Shown: positions 17,022 to 26,151 of the stretch, in pieces
How the letters are laid out: the number at the start of each line of letters is the position of its first letter
How positions within the stretch are numbered: position 1 is the first letter of the stretch
Origin: Bacteroides caecigallinarum
GTDB lineage: Bacteria; Bacteroidota; Bacteroidia; Bacteroidales; Bacteroidaceae
DNA length: 64,000 bases
Assembly (NCBI RefSeq): GCF_021531075.1
Contig: NZ_JADYTJ010000002.1
Span: forward strand, 62,001 to 126,000
Reading direction: 5' to 3'
Program-made: the position numbers and the translations under genes
The notes under the pieces: model-generated
The model's input: the letters and a program-made list of their open reading frames with translations, nothing else
Told to the model about the DNA's origin: nothing
Database searches by the model: none

Positions 17022-18551
17022 TTATTTTAGGAAACGCCATTCGTCAAATTTGAAATCACCGTTACGGTACACGAAACAAAGGTCATGGACACCTGTAAGT
17101 GATTTGTTCAGTTTGACCGAGACGTTGTCCCATTGTGGATTATCGGCATTGAGTTTTGCGATAGGTTTGCCCTCAGGTTTTCCGGAATATATCTCGATGG
17201 TACCTTTACCTGAAATCTTGGCTTCAAAAGATGACGCGCCTTCCCCGAAATCCACTTTCCTTATCTCGGACATCTGGTTTTTGCCTAATCCTACAGCCAC
17301 CATATTGCCCGGGACAGATGTATGCTCAAAATTGAAGCCATGTGTTGCCGCCACGGTTTCGGCCTGTTGCCATGAGAATGGATTTATCGGTTTTAATTGT
17401 GTCACTCCATACAGAGTCATGGTGCCGAGAGTGATGGATGCGGTAGACTCATCTATATCTATTTTGTCAACACAGATATTGCGATAGCCTGTTTTGATTT
17501 CACGGAAGTCAGCGAGATGATTATTGTGATAGAAAATGTAATAGTCACTGCCGAACTTCAGGAAATGGGTGTGGTTGTTTGTAGGTGACATTCCATAGCC
17601 AAACGGATTTTTAAGGATGTCACCTCTGAATTTCCAGCTATTTTTATCAAGCGGATTGTCGGATGTCATATAGCTGATGGAGCAGATTGTCGGGCGCTCG
17701 GCTTCAGTGGTGAACCATTCGTTACGGTCAACCCAGTCCGTGCTGTAAGAATATACCCATGTTCCGTTTATGTAGTTCAGCTCGCTTGCTTCAAAGAAGT
17801 ATGGTGCTGGAATTTCGCTGATTTCACTGTCGAGGCTAAGCAAATCTTTGCCGAGTCTGACGATACGGGCGCTTCCGGGATACAATGTGGTTGCAGTTGA
17901 TGATTTTCCGCCACCGAATGAGAGCCATCCGTTGCCTTCGTCATCAATGACTGCTCCGGGGTCGAAAGGAGCCGGACAGTCAGTTAATCCCGGAGTGCTT
18001 AAATCAATCAGGTTATGTCCGAGCGGGTCGGTCCACGGGCCGACAGGTGATGTCGAAGTCAGCACTGCCACACCGCCGCCGCCATGTGAATAATACATAT
18101 AAAAATGTGTGAGACCGTCATCCTCAACTCGTGAGACGATTGACGGAGCCCATGAGACACCCTTGACTCCGGTCCAGGGAGCTGATTTCTCTACATCGAT
18201 AATGCCGTGATATGTCCAGTTGACCATATCGTCAGTTGACATCATGACTAAGGAATGAATAAATTCATAGCTGTTTTTATTCTCTCTTCCTACGGAATCA
18301 ATCTGCTGCTGGTCATTTGTCCCATAGACATAGATACGTCCGTCATGGACAATGGCTGTCGGGTCTGCAACATACATAAAATCCAGAAGTGGATTTCCGT
18401 TTCCTGTCAATAACTTCGGTGACGCATCACATCCTTTGAGCAGACCGTATCGGTCAAGAGCGTTGGACGATGATCCAGCTCCGACTGGATGGCAGCCTAT
18501 TACGGATGAGGCGGCAACGAGCATGCCTGATAAAAATCGAGTTAGAAGCAT
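17022..18551 (-). CDS. GH43 glycosidase lipoprotein with CBM6-like domain, first gene of the susCD operon
   Basis: 509 residues with a lipobox (VAASSVIGC, Cys20), so probably anchored to the outer membrane. GH43 propeller about 50-370: Asp63 in YVADPTAIVHDGRIYVYG as base, Asp in APFDPGAVIDDEGNGWLS as modulator and Glu in FFEASELNYINGTWVYSY as acid. The C-terminal 125 residues end in GVHDLCFVYRNGDFKFDEWRF and form a CBM6-type module. Its position just upstream of susC and directly behind the proposed HTCS-controlled promoter suggests that debranching at the surface precedes uptake. Substrate is inferred as arabinose- or xylose-substituted hemicellulose. It differs clearly from the two other GH43 enzymes of the locus, so the three probably attack different linkages. 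Confidence 0.88.
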   Translation of the reverse strand: MLLTRFLSGMLVAASSVIGCHPVGAGSSSNALDRYGLLKGCDASPKLLTGNGNPLLDFMYVADPTAIVHDGRIYVYGTNDQQQIDSVGRENKNSYEFIHSLVMMSTDDMVNWTYHGIIDVEKSAPWTGVKGVSWAPSIVSRVEDDGLTHFYMYYSHGGGGVAVLTSTSPVGPWTDPLGHNLIDLSTPGLTDCPAPFDPGAVIDDEGNGWLSFGGGKSSTATTLYPGSARIVRLGKDLLSLDSEISEIPAPYFFEASELNYINGTWVYSYSTDWVDRNEWFTTEAERPTICSISYMTSDNPLDKNSWKFRGDILKNPFGYGMSPTNNHTHFLKFGSDYYIFYHNNHLADFREIKTGYRNICVDKIDIDESTASITLGTMTLYGVTQLKPINPFSWQQAETVAATHGFNFEHTSVPGNMVAVGLGKNQMSEIRKVDFGEGASSFEAKISGKGTIEIYSGKPEGKPIAKLNADNPQWDNVSVKLNKSLTGVHDLCFVYRNGDFKFDEWRFLK

Positions 18552-18593
18552 AATGTGAATAAAAAAATTGTGAATAAAAAATTATTGGTATTG

Positions 18594-18622
18594 CGAATTT
18601 AGCAAACCAATCATTAAACCAA
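18594..18622 (-). promoter_or_regulatory. Candidate promoter of the GH43-susCD operon
   Basis: On the minus strand TTGG (18622-18619) and TAAATTCG (18601-18594) resemble the -33 and -7 elements, 17 bp apart and 43 bp before the GH43 start. The -7 box has one mismatch to TAnnTTTG, which would fit a promoter that needs an activator. Confidence 0.4.
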
Positions 18623-18630
18623 GGGTTCAT

Positions 18631-18660
18631 TATGTACTCCCGATGTGTCTGTTATGTGTC
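18631..18660. promoter_or_regulatory. Candidate HTCS operator: three direct repeats at 11-bp spacing
   Basis: TATGTACT (18631), GATGTGTC (18642) and TATGTGTC (18653) recur every 11 bp, one helical turn apart, just upstream of the proposed -33 element. AraC-type activators typically bind direct repeats there. The adjacent HTCS gene is the natural candidate regulator. Confidence 0.4.
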
Positions 18661-18666
18661 CATGAT

Positions 18667-21600
18667 TCAAGACAAGCCCTTTATATATTCAGAAGGCAAC
18701 ATACCGAACTCGTTGCGGAAATTCTGAGCGAAACGCTTGGGCGAATTGAATCCGCATTTATAGGCCACTTCCGCTATTTGCAACTGACTTTTCGCCAATA
18801 GCTGGCGAGCTCGTTTCAGGCGAATCGTACGGATGAATTCAGCCGGACCCTTGCCTGTTATAGCCATCAGTTTTTTGTAAAGATACCCGCGGCTGAGCGC
18901 AAGTTCCTGACTGAGGACTTCGACTGAGAATTCGGAATCCTCCATGTGGTCTTCGACAATCTTGATGGCTTTCTCAACCAATTTTTCATCAAGTGATGTT
19001 ATGGTGATTTCGCTCGGTTCCACATCAATCTGATTCTTAAACATTTGGTGGTTGCGCTCGAAAAGTTCGATGAATTTATGTATCCTAAGTCTTAACATCT
19101 GATAATTGAAAGGCTTGGTGATGTAGTCGTCGGCGCCAAGTTCCAGCCCTTCGATACGAGATTCCTCAGCACCTTTGGCGGTTAACAGGATGACAGGTAT
19201 GTGTGACCAGCAGATATTACTCTTAATGCGGCGACACAATTCCATTCCGTCAATCCCGGGCATCATCACATCGCTGATTATAAGGTTGATGTTTTCCTTG
19301 TCAAGAAGTTCAAGCGCTTTTTCTCCGTTGTCGGCGGTGAGGACATTGTATTCGTCGGATAAGACACTGGCTATTATGTCAAGGTATTCCTTGTTGTCAT
19401 CCACAAGGAGGATATTCGCTTTTTTCTCGCTCTCGGGATTGTCGATGTCGGTCTGCTGTAATTCCGTTTCATCGGTAGTTTCGTCAGTAGCTTCATCGTC
19501 AGTCCGGTCTGCTACGCTATCAGTGACGGGTCCGCAATTCTGAAGCGGAATACTGAATGTGAATGTACTTCCTTGCGGTGTATTGTCTGTTACGGAAATC
19601 TCACCGCCGTGCATGTGGACATATTCGCTCACAATATGCAGACCGATTCCGCTGCCGGTCTTGCTCTCGCTCTGTTCTCCCTGATAAAACCGTTCGAATA
19701 TGTATTTTTTAGTTTTATCATCTATTCCTTCGCCGGAATCAGCCACGCTGATTGTCACAAAATTGTCATTGCGTTCCAGACTGACACGGATATGGCCGCC
19801 GTCAGGGGTATATTTGAAGGCATTTGACAGTAGGTTGTTCATTATTTTTTTGACTTTCTGAATGTCGAAGTCAAAGCTTAATTCCGACAGACTGCAGTCC
19901 AGGTCGAATTTAATGTTACGGCTTGACGCATAATCCTCAAATGATGCGCAGGTCGATTTGACAAAATGAATGAAGTCATTGTGGCTACAGTGTAGAATCT
20001 CAGCCCCCACATCTAATTTCCGTAAGTCAAGCAGTGAATTAATCAGATTCAACAGATGCAAGGCATTCTGATGCATGGTGTTTAGCATCTTTTTTGATGT
20101 CTCGTCTTTAGCCCTGCTCATCAGGACCTGTAACGGAACCATGATAAGAGTGAGGGGAGTGCGCAGGTCATGGCTGATATTTGTGAAAAATTTGAATTTG
20201 ATTTCATTTATCTTGGCTTTTTGCTCATTCTCAAATTCCTGTTTCTGAATATCCATTTTCTGTCTGTGCTTGTTTCGGACACCGAAGTACACGGCATAGA
20301 CACAACCGATAATGAACAAAATATAAATCGTATAGGCCCACCAGGACAGATAGAACGGAGGACGTATGATGATGTCAATGCCCGATGTCTCACTGCACTC
20401 ACCGTTGGGCAGACACGCTTTCACGAGCAGACGGTATTTACCCTCCGGAATAGAGGCGAATGTCACTTTGTTGTCGCCGGTATGCAGCCATTGGTTGTCC
20501 AGCCCCTCTAATTTGTAATCATATTCAAGATTGTATTGGTTGGTCAGGTCACAAGCGGTAAACTCGATGGTAATCAGATTGTCGTCATGGTCAAATGTCA
20601 GTGTCGAAGTTTTTTCTAATGAACTTTTCAGCAATATTCTGCCGTCATACAATGAATCGACGCTGATAGGCTTGGCTCCGACATAAAGCTTTGTGAAAAT
20701 GACTTTCAAATCGTTTCTGCGGGAATTGAAAATTCTTTTGGGATGAAATGTGACACATCCGTTGGAAGTACCGAAGATGAAATTGCCGTCAGGCATTTTT
20801 GCAACTGCATTGGTGTTAAAAAAGCTGCTTTTCAAACCATGCTTTTTGGTGTAATTACGGATGTTATAGCTGAAATTGCCTTCATTTCCCCATTTGGGTG
20901 AAATGATTGAAATGCCGTTGCTTGTCGATACCCAGATGTGTCCGTCGGCATCTTCGGTAATGGCGCGGACCATATTGTCACACAATCCATAGTTGTGGTC
21001 TATATAATATAATGAGTCCGTCACTGTATTCCAGACCGTTATTCCTCGGTTGTGTCCAAGCCATAGATGGCCGGATGTGTCCTTTAAGATGCTTGAGACG
21101 AATCCTTGCCTAAATGACTGGGTCTTTTTATAGTTGGAAAAGCAATGTTCGTGTCGTTTGGTGTGAATATCAACTTTATAAAATCCTTCGAATGTCCCGA
21201 TATACATCGTATCATCACCGTCATAATATAGACTCATGGAGTTTATCGGGGATCCGTCCGATGCTACAACAGACATGAATCTTCCTGATTTCGGATCAAA
21301 ATATTGTGTCCCGTTTACGGTCGCAATCCAGACATTGCCTGTTTTGTCGGTCTGGACATCCCAGACCATATCTGAAATCAAAGGACTGTTTTCTGTCGTG
21401 AAATGGTTGACATCATCACCGTTAATCCAGTAAAGTCCGTTGCCGTAGCAGCCGGCATATATCATGCCGGTCGAATCCTCGTCAAGACAGATTATAGACC
21501 CATTAAATACGGATGATATTTTCTCAGCATGACTTTTGTCGCCGACTTTCTTCCTGAACAGTCCGTTGCCGTCGGTACCAACCCAGAGATTATTACGTTT

Positions 21601-22674
21601 ATCTAAAAGTAAAGCGGTAATATCATCAGCATCGAATAAACCAAGATTGTCGAATTGGAGTTGGCTGTCGTTGCAGAATGATATGCCGGATTTGTTATGT
21701 CCGAACCAGATTGTGTTGTCAGCGTCCTGATAAATACATGAGACATTATTCGACGGCAATGTCTCGCTAATTTTGGAATCGTGGATAAAGGATTCCATGG
21801 TAGCTTTAAATTGATTATAGACATACAATCCGTTGTGGTCAGTTCCTATCCATACATGACCGCTCTTATCATCTAAAATGCAGCGGATACCTTTGCTTTG
21901 GGTCAGGTTGGTTGACGGAAGTGACTGTTTGTCCCATGGCCCGGAGTCTTTTTTATAATAAATATCATTGTCGTGGTCGGAAAATAGCCAAAGGCCGTGC
22001 TGAAAATCGGCATATATATGATTGACCCTGTTTACTTCAGTCGGCGGTTGCATATATCCGATTTGTAGTCTTGACTTATCAATTCTGCAGATTTTGCCTG
22101 TGTTCAGTAATATATACAGATAGTCCGGGTCATCGGATATGTCAAGATTGTCAAGCAGGAATTTAATACTGTGATTGACCGATTTATGGCTCCCTTCAGA
22201 CATATTATAGAAATGTATGGTATCATCCGTCAGAATCCATAAATTTTGTCCGCGGTCCACGTAAACACAGTAATATTCAGGGATATCAATGCCATAACTT
22301 GACAGCAGCTCGGATACGTCGACAGAAAAAATATCTTTATCACGGTTAAAGACCGAATAGCGCTTATTACTTCTTACCCAGATATTGCCATCTGCGTCTT
22401 CCTGTAAAGACCAGATGTCATCAAGATAATCATTCGTTTCATTTTCAGGAGTTTTGATGTTATATTGCTTGAACTCATATCCGTCATATCGGTTTAGGCC
22501 GGAAGCAGTTCCAACCCAAAGGAAACCGGCTTTGTCTTTGAGTATGGACTTGACATTGTCGTTTGACATCCCGTCGTTATTGTCAAGTTTCCTGAAAACA
22601 TGACGCTCAGACGCAATGATTGATACTGTAAATACCAAAGAAAATAGGATAGTTGTAAATCTTGATGGATTCAT
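18667..22674 (-). CDS. Hybrid two-component system sensor/regulator (HTCS) of the PUL
   Basis: 1335 residues, all parts of a two-component system in one chain. Signal peptide (about 1-22), then two seven-bladed Reg_prop propellers (about 25-665; repeats such as DKAGFLWVGTASGLNRYDG and EDADGHIWVSTSNGISII) and a Y_Y_Y domain (about 690-770) that form the periplasmic sugar sensor. One membrane segment (about 775-798; WWAYTIYILFIIGCVYAVYF). Cytoplasmic part: HisKA with His835 (FFTNISHDLRTPLT), HATPase (NNLLSNAFKYTPDGG, DSGEGID), receiver domain with Asp1135 (LIISDVMMPGIDG, ADDYITKPF) and C-terminal AraC-type DNA-binding domain (about 1225-1335). All key residues are present. It lies 115 bp upstream of the operon it probably activates. 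Confidence 0.96.
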   Translation of the reverse strand: MNPSRFTTILFSLVFTVSIIASERHVFRKLDNNDGMSNDNVKSILKDKAGFLWVGTASGLNRYDGYEFKQYNIKTPENETNDYLDDIWSLQEDADGNIWVRSNKRYSVFNRDKDIFSVDVSELLSSYGIDIPEYYCVYVDRGQNLWILTDDTIHFYNMSEGSHKSVNHSIKFLLDNLDISDDPDYLYILLNTGKICRIDKSRLQIGYMQPPTEVNRVNHIYADFQHGLWLFSDHDNDIYYKKDSGPWDKQSLPSTNLTQSKGIRCILDDKSGHVWIGTDHNGLYVYNQFKATMESFIHDSKISETLPSNNVSCIYQDADNTIWFGHNKSGISFCNDSQLQFDNLGLFDADDITALLLDKRNNLWVGTDGNGLFRKKVGDKSHAEKISSVFNGSIICLDEDSTGMIYAGCYGNGLYWINGDDVNHFTTENSPLISDMVWDVQTDKTGNVWIATVNGTQYFDPKSGRFMSVVASDGSPINSMSLYYDGDDTMYIGTFEGFYKVDIHTKRHEHCFSNYKKTQSFRQGFVSSILKDTSGHLWLGHNRGITVWNTVTDSLYYIDHNYGLCDNMVRAITEDADGHIWVSTSNGISIISPKWGNEGNFSYNIRNYTKKHGLKSSFFNTNAVAKMPDGNFIFGTSNGCVTFHPKRIFNSRRNDLKVIFTKLYVGAKPISVDSLYDGRILLKSSLEKTSTLTFDHDDNLITIEFTACDLTNQYNLEYDYKLEGLDNQWLHTGDNKVTFASIPEGKYRLLVKACLPNGECSETSGIDIIIRPPFYLSWWAYTIYILFIIGCVYAVYFGVRNKHRQKMDIQKQEFENEQKAKINEIKFKFFTNISHDLRTPLTLIMVPLQVLMSRAKDETSKKMLNTMHQNALHLLNLINSLLDLRKLDVGAEILHCSHNDFIHFVKSTCASFEDYASSRNIKFDLDCSLSELSFDFDIQKVKKIMNNLLSNAFKYTPDGGHIRVSLERNDNFVTISVADSGEGIDDKTKKYIFERFYQGEQSESKTGSGIGLHIVSEYVHMHGGEISVTDNTPQGSTFTFSIPLQNCGPVTDSVADRTDDEATDETTDETELQQTDIDNPESEKKANILLVDDNKEYLDIIASVLSDEYNVLTADNGEKALELLDKENINLIISDVMMPGIDGMELCRRIKSNICWSHIPVILLTAKGAEESRIEGLELGADDYITKPFNYQMLRLRIHKFIELFERNHQMFKNQIDVEPSEITITSLDEKLVEKAIKIVEDHMEDSEFSVEVLSQELALSRGYLYKKLMAITGKGPAEFIRTIRLKRARQLLAKSQLQIAEVAYKCGFNSPKRFAQNFRNEFGMLPSEYIKGLS

Positions 22675-22730
22675 TGCATTATGATATTTTTAGAATTTTA
22701 GTAGATGACAAAAAATGAAATCATGCTGTT

Positions 22731-23952
22731 AAACATCTAAATTTCAGTTGATTATATTTGTAAAAGCCCCTGAAAATTAGTAATTTAAAGGAAAAGTTTA
22801 GCCGCTTTTTCACATGAAAACTACTAATTCCAAGGACTTGGTCAAAGTTAATCAAATCCTTACGATTATGCAAGAACATTTTGGACAAAGTGTGAATCTG
22901 GCTCGCATAAAGCTTATGACGATGCTGCTCCACGCGCTGTGTGTGGTGCAGACAGTCAGCCTTCATAAACTGGCTGGCGCGATGCCCACGGACGTGGACA
23001 GGGACTCCAGCCTGCGACGTCTTCAAAGATTCTTCGCCAAGTACGTTCTTGACCTCGACATAGTCGCCCGTATGATTTTCTCGTTGCTTCCTGTCAAGAC
23101 GAATCTTGTTCTGAGCATGGACCGTACCAACTGGAAGTTCGGGGATTTCAACATCAACATACTGATGCCGGGCGTGACATACAAGGGGATTGCTTTCTCT
23201 CTTATTTTCAGTCTTCTCCCCAAAAGAGGCAACTCCAATTGGGAAGAACGTAAGAAAATCATGGAGCGTTTCATCCGCCTTTTCGGACAGGACTGTATCG
23301 ACTGCCTGGTCGCTGACAGGGAGTTCATAGGAAAGGAATGGATCGGATGGCTGAACAGTCGGCGCATCCGGTATTACATCCGTATCCGGCAGAACTTCCG
23401 GATTGTCAAGCCTTCCACCGGTGAGCGTATCCGTGCATGGTGGCTTTTCAATGACCTCAGGGTCGGACATGAGAAATTTTACCATAAACTCTTCCTCCAC
23501 AGGGGCGAGTATGTCTATCTTGCCGGAAGCCGGATCAAGAACTCCGACGGGATTCCCGAATTGCAGATTCTCATATGTTTCAACCGTCCAGAAGGTGCTG
23601 TCCTGACTTATAAGAAACGCCGGGGGATCGAGACGGCATTCCGTGCCATGAAATCTTCGGGCTTCAACATCGAGGACAGGACACCCACCTGCGTGACAGA
23701 GTGCGTATCACACGTCTGTTTGCGATGGTCTGCATGGCTCTTGTATGGGCGTATCTCGTTGGTGAACATAAAGATATATACGTTAAACCGATAAAAATTC
23801 TGAAACATGGGCGAAGGGCTTAGTCATTGGTCAAGTATGGTCTTGAGGAAATCTCAAACGTGCTTTTTCGACCGACATACACACCCAAATTCGATGTATT
23901 CAAATTTTTGTCATGTAATTTTCAATTTTATTACAATATTCAGATAAAATAA
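22731..23952 (+). mobile_element. Decayed IS4-family insertion sequence
   Basis: This segment holds a transposase of IS4 type with two disabling lesions. The ends are uncertain because I could not find a clean terminal inverted repeat; only a weak match between about 22733 (ATCTAAATTT) and the complement of about 23935-23946 was seen. The element sits between the HTCS start and the acetylesterase gene and marks the right border of the PUL. A candidate transposase -7 box, TATATTTG, is at 22753-22760. Confidence 0.6.
22814..23952 (+). pseudogene. IS4-family transposase, frameshifted and with an in-frame stop
   Basis: The ATG at 22814 opens an IS4-type DDE transposase: first Asp in LSMDRTNWKFG, second Asp in CLVADREFIGKEWIGWL and Glu in KKRRGIETAFRAMKSSGFNI. 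About 2 extra bases near 23684-23686 (ACACCCACCTG where ACACACCTG keeps frame) shift the reading; the original frame ends as junk at 23794. In the corrected frame the protein continues DRVRITRLFAMVCMALVWAY and HGRRA, then meets TAG at 23821-23823. Sense codons resume (SLVKYGLEEISNVLFRPTYT) and run to TAA at 23950. The core DDE residues lie before the lesions, but the lost C-terminus makes activity unlikely. Confidence 0.85.
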
Positions 23953-23978
23953 TACTATAATAATTGTCTGCAAAGTAT

Positions 23979-23986
23979 TATTTTTG
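23979..23986 (+). promoter_or_regulatory. Candidate -7 box of the acetylesterase gene
   Basis: TATTTTTG matches TAnnTTTG and lies 17 bp before the ATG at 24004. It is only about 30 bp beyond the presumed end of the decayed insertion sequence. Confidence 0.4.
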
Positions 23987-24003
23987 TGGAAAACTTTAAA
24001 GAT

Positions 24004-25425
24004 ATGAGAAAAACATTGTTAGCAGCACTCATGCTGATGCAGATGAGCGCATGGGCAAAAGTTGATTTGCCGGAGATTTTGAGTGATAATATGGTATTGC
24101 AGCAACAAACCGAAGTTAAACTTTGGGGAACAGCTAAGGCAAATGCTGAAGTAAGTATAAGTCCGTCATGGACAAACAATGTTTATACCGTGAAAACGGA
24201 TAATGATGGAAAGTGGATAGCAGAGATACAGACACCATCGGCAAGCTATACACCATATACCATTACTCTTTCGGATGGAGAGGTCACAACATTGAATAAT
24301 ATATTGATAGGAGAGGTGTGGTTCTGTTCAGGACAGTCGAATATGGAAATGCCTCTGGCTGGTTTTTGGAATTGTCCAATAGAAGGAGCAAACGAGACTA
24401 TAGCTACAGCCTCACAATGGAAGGGGATACGTGTTGCTACGGTTGAAAAAAATGGTCAGTTAGAGCCTGTGGATAGATGTAAGGGAAGCTGGAAAGTAAG
24501 TAATCCGGCAAATGCGGGTGCATTTAGTGCTACAGCTTTCAATTTCGCAATGATGATGAATCGTGTGTTGGATATTCCTATAGGAATAATAAACTGTAGT
24601 TGGGGAGGTAGTACAGTAGAAGGATGGCTTCCACGTGAAATTGTTGCACAATATAAAGATATCGATTTAAAGAAAGATATCCGCAAGGAAGATGGTCATG
24701 ACTGGTGGCATTACATGAGCCCTACACTGATGTATAACGGTATGCTAAAACCGCTACAGAACTATACTATAAAAGGTTTTCTGTGGTATCAGGGAGAGTC
24801 TAACGTAGGAAAACATAAGACATATCCTGAACGCCTGAAAACAATGGTGGAACTATGGAGAAAAGAGTGGGGGCTTGGCGAATTGCCATTCTATTATGTT
24901 GAGATAGCTCCTTTCGGTTCGCGTGAAACAAATGGTAGCGCATTACTTCGCGAAGCACAATTCAAGGCACAGTCTATAATTTCCAATAGCGGAATGATTT
25001 CTACCAACGACCTCGTGGAAGAGTATGAAAAGGACAATATCCATCCGAAAAACAAGACTGATGTAGGTAAACGTCTGGCATATATGGCATTGAGCCGTAC
25101 ATACGGTTTCAAGGGAATGGAAGATATGGGCCCTGTCTATAAGTCAATGGAAGTGAAAGACGGTGCTGCTATTCTTTCGTTCTATCATGCAAAAGACGGA
25201 TACAACCGCCTGAAAGGTATGGAAGGATTTGAGATTGCCGGTGATGATAAAGTGTTCTATCCTGCAGAAGCTGAGGTCTATAATAACCTTCAGATAAAGG
25301 TTAAGTCGGACAAGGTAAAGAATCCTGTAGCTGTACGTTACTGCTTCCGTGACTTTAAGCCTGGAAATGTGGCAAATCTACGTGAACTTCCTATGTATCC
25401 GTTCCGTACAGACAACTGGGAATGA
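24004..25425 (+). CDS. SGNH-family sialate O-acetylesterase-like protein
   Basis: The ATG at 24004 (473 residues) is preferred over a GTG at 23986, because the signal peptide MRKTLLAALMLMQMSAWA begins there and the GTG overlaps a promoter box. The enzyme removes acetyl groups from sugars in the periplasm. An N-terminal beta domain (about 20-105) is followed by the SGNH fold: nucleophile Ser in EVWFCSGQSNMEMPL, conserved Gly-Gly in IINCSWGGSTVEGWLP, Asn/Gln region in FLWYQGESNVGKH, and catalytic His in DNIHPKNKTDVGKRLA. In PULs this family often acts on acetylated hemicellulose rather than sialic acid, so the substrate is open. It is not clearly part of the PUL: it is on the other strand, beyond the decayed IS, and lower in G+C. 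Confidence 0.88.
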   Translation: MRKTLLAALMLMQMSAWAKVDLPEILSDNMVLQQQTEVKLWGTAKANAEVSISPSWTNNVYTVKTDNDGKWIAEIQTPSASYTPYTITLSDGEVTTLNNILIGEVWFCSGQSNMEMPLAGFWNCPIEGANETIATASQWKGIRVATVEKNGQLEPVDRCKGSWKVSNPANAGAFSATAFNFAMMMNRVLDIPIGIINCSWGGSTVEGWLPREIVAQYKDIDLKKDIRKEDGHDWWHYMSPTLMYNGMLKPLQNYTIKGFLWYQGESNVGKHKTYPERLKTMVELWRKEWGLGELPFYYVEIAPFGSRETNGSALLREAQFKAQSIISNSGMISTNDLVEEYEKDNIHPKNKTDVGKRLAYMALSRTYGFKGMEDMGPVYKSMEVKDGAAILSFYHAKDGYNRLKGMEGFEIAGDDKVFYPAEAEVYNNLQIKVKSDKVKNPVAVRYCFRDFKPGNVANLRELPMYPFRTDNWE

Positions 25426-25440
25426 TATATTAGAATATAA

Positions 25441-25505
25441 ATTATAACGCTGTTCGAATGGTATTCGAAAGAGACTTAAATACCGTTTGAACAGCGTTTT
25501 ATAAT
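25441..25505. terminator. Bidirectional terminator between convergent genes
   Basis: A long imperfect stem pairs 25441-25465 with 25479-25505 (core AACGCTGTTC / GAACAGCGTT, with AATACC near the loop). It lies 15 bp after the acetylesterase stop and 5 bp before the RNase H stop, so it can serve both. TTTTGTCTATTTT follows on the plus strand. Confidence 0.75.
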
Positions 25506-25510
25506 TTTGT

Positions 25511-26149
25511 CTATTTTCGTCCGAAATCGGCAGGAATTTCCCCCCACAAGTCTGTCTGCCATTTCAAGATAGGAGTGGAGTAGGAGTTGTTTTTCAGCCA
25601 GTTCTCAGCTCTTTCGATATATTTGAACAATTCCTCTGTTTTAGCATTCCTAGCCAGATTTGTCTTGCATTTCTTTTGTTTCACCCAGAGCTGTGCGTTT
25701 CTGCTGTCGGAATAGATAGGCATGTCCAGACCTTTCTGCTTTAGCAGTGCCAAGCCATGAACTATTGCGAGGAATTCACCGATGTTGTTCGTCCCGTATA
25801 CAGGACCGAAGTGGAAAATCTGTTCTCCTGTGCGCAGATAAACGCCACGATATTCCATCATCCCCGGATTGCCACTACATGCTGCGTCTACTGCCAAACA
25901 TTCGAAATTGAAGTTTTCCGGCAGATTCAATTCCGGCTTCTTTATTGAATTTTCTCCACTTTTTCTTCCCGGAGGATTCATAAACTCATGAGCCGGAGAA
26001 GCAAAGGCGTGCTCTGCTTCGTCCCTCGAATTGAAGGACTTGTAGAGCGCGCCTTTGAAACCTTTTATCTGGAGCTGGCAGTCGGTCCATGAGTCATAGA
26101 CCCCAGGATTGACACCTTTCCAGACTGTATAATATTTTTTCCCGGCCAT
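25511..26149 (-). CDS. rnhA: Ribonuclease HI with N-terminal viroplasmin domain
   Basis: 212 residues. It cleaves the RNA strand of RNA-DNA hybrids. Residues 4-48 (KKYYTVWKGVNPGVYDSWTD ... FKGALYKSFNSRDEAEHAF) form the small viroplasmin/caulimovirus VI domain that binds hybrids, as in eukaryotic-type RNase H1. The catalytic domain is about 84-210, with Asp in AVDAACSGNPG, Glu in TNNIGEFLAIVHGLAL, Asp in IYSDSRNAQLWVKQK and the last Asp in ILKWQTDLWGEIPADFGRK. The gene starts 2 bp after the argS stop codon and is probably transcribed with it. Confidence 0.92.
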   Translation of the reverse strand: MAGKKYYTVWKGVNPGVYDSWTDCQLQIKGFKGALYKSFNSRDEAEHAFASPAHEFMNPPGRKSGENSIKKPELNLPENFNFECLAVDAACSGNPGMMEYRGVYLRTGEQIFHFGPVYGTNNIGEFLAIVHGLALLKQKGLDMPIYSDSRNAQLWVKQKKCKTNLARNAKTEELFKYIERAENWLKNNSYSTPILKWQTDLWGEIPADFGRK

Positions 26150-26151
26150 TA

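Noticed and set aside
22721-23500. Minus-strand open frame of 259 codons across the IS4 element
   Set aside because: It lies antisense to a recognisable transposase, has no family similarity and ends in AT-rich junk; an antisense shadow.
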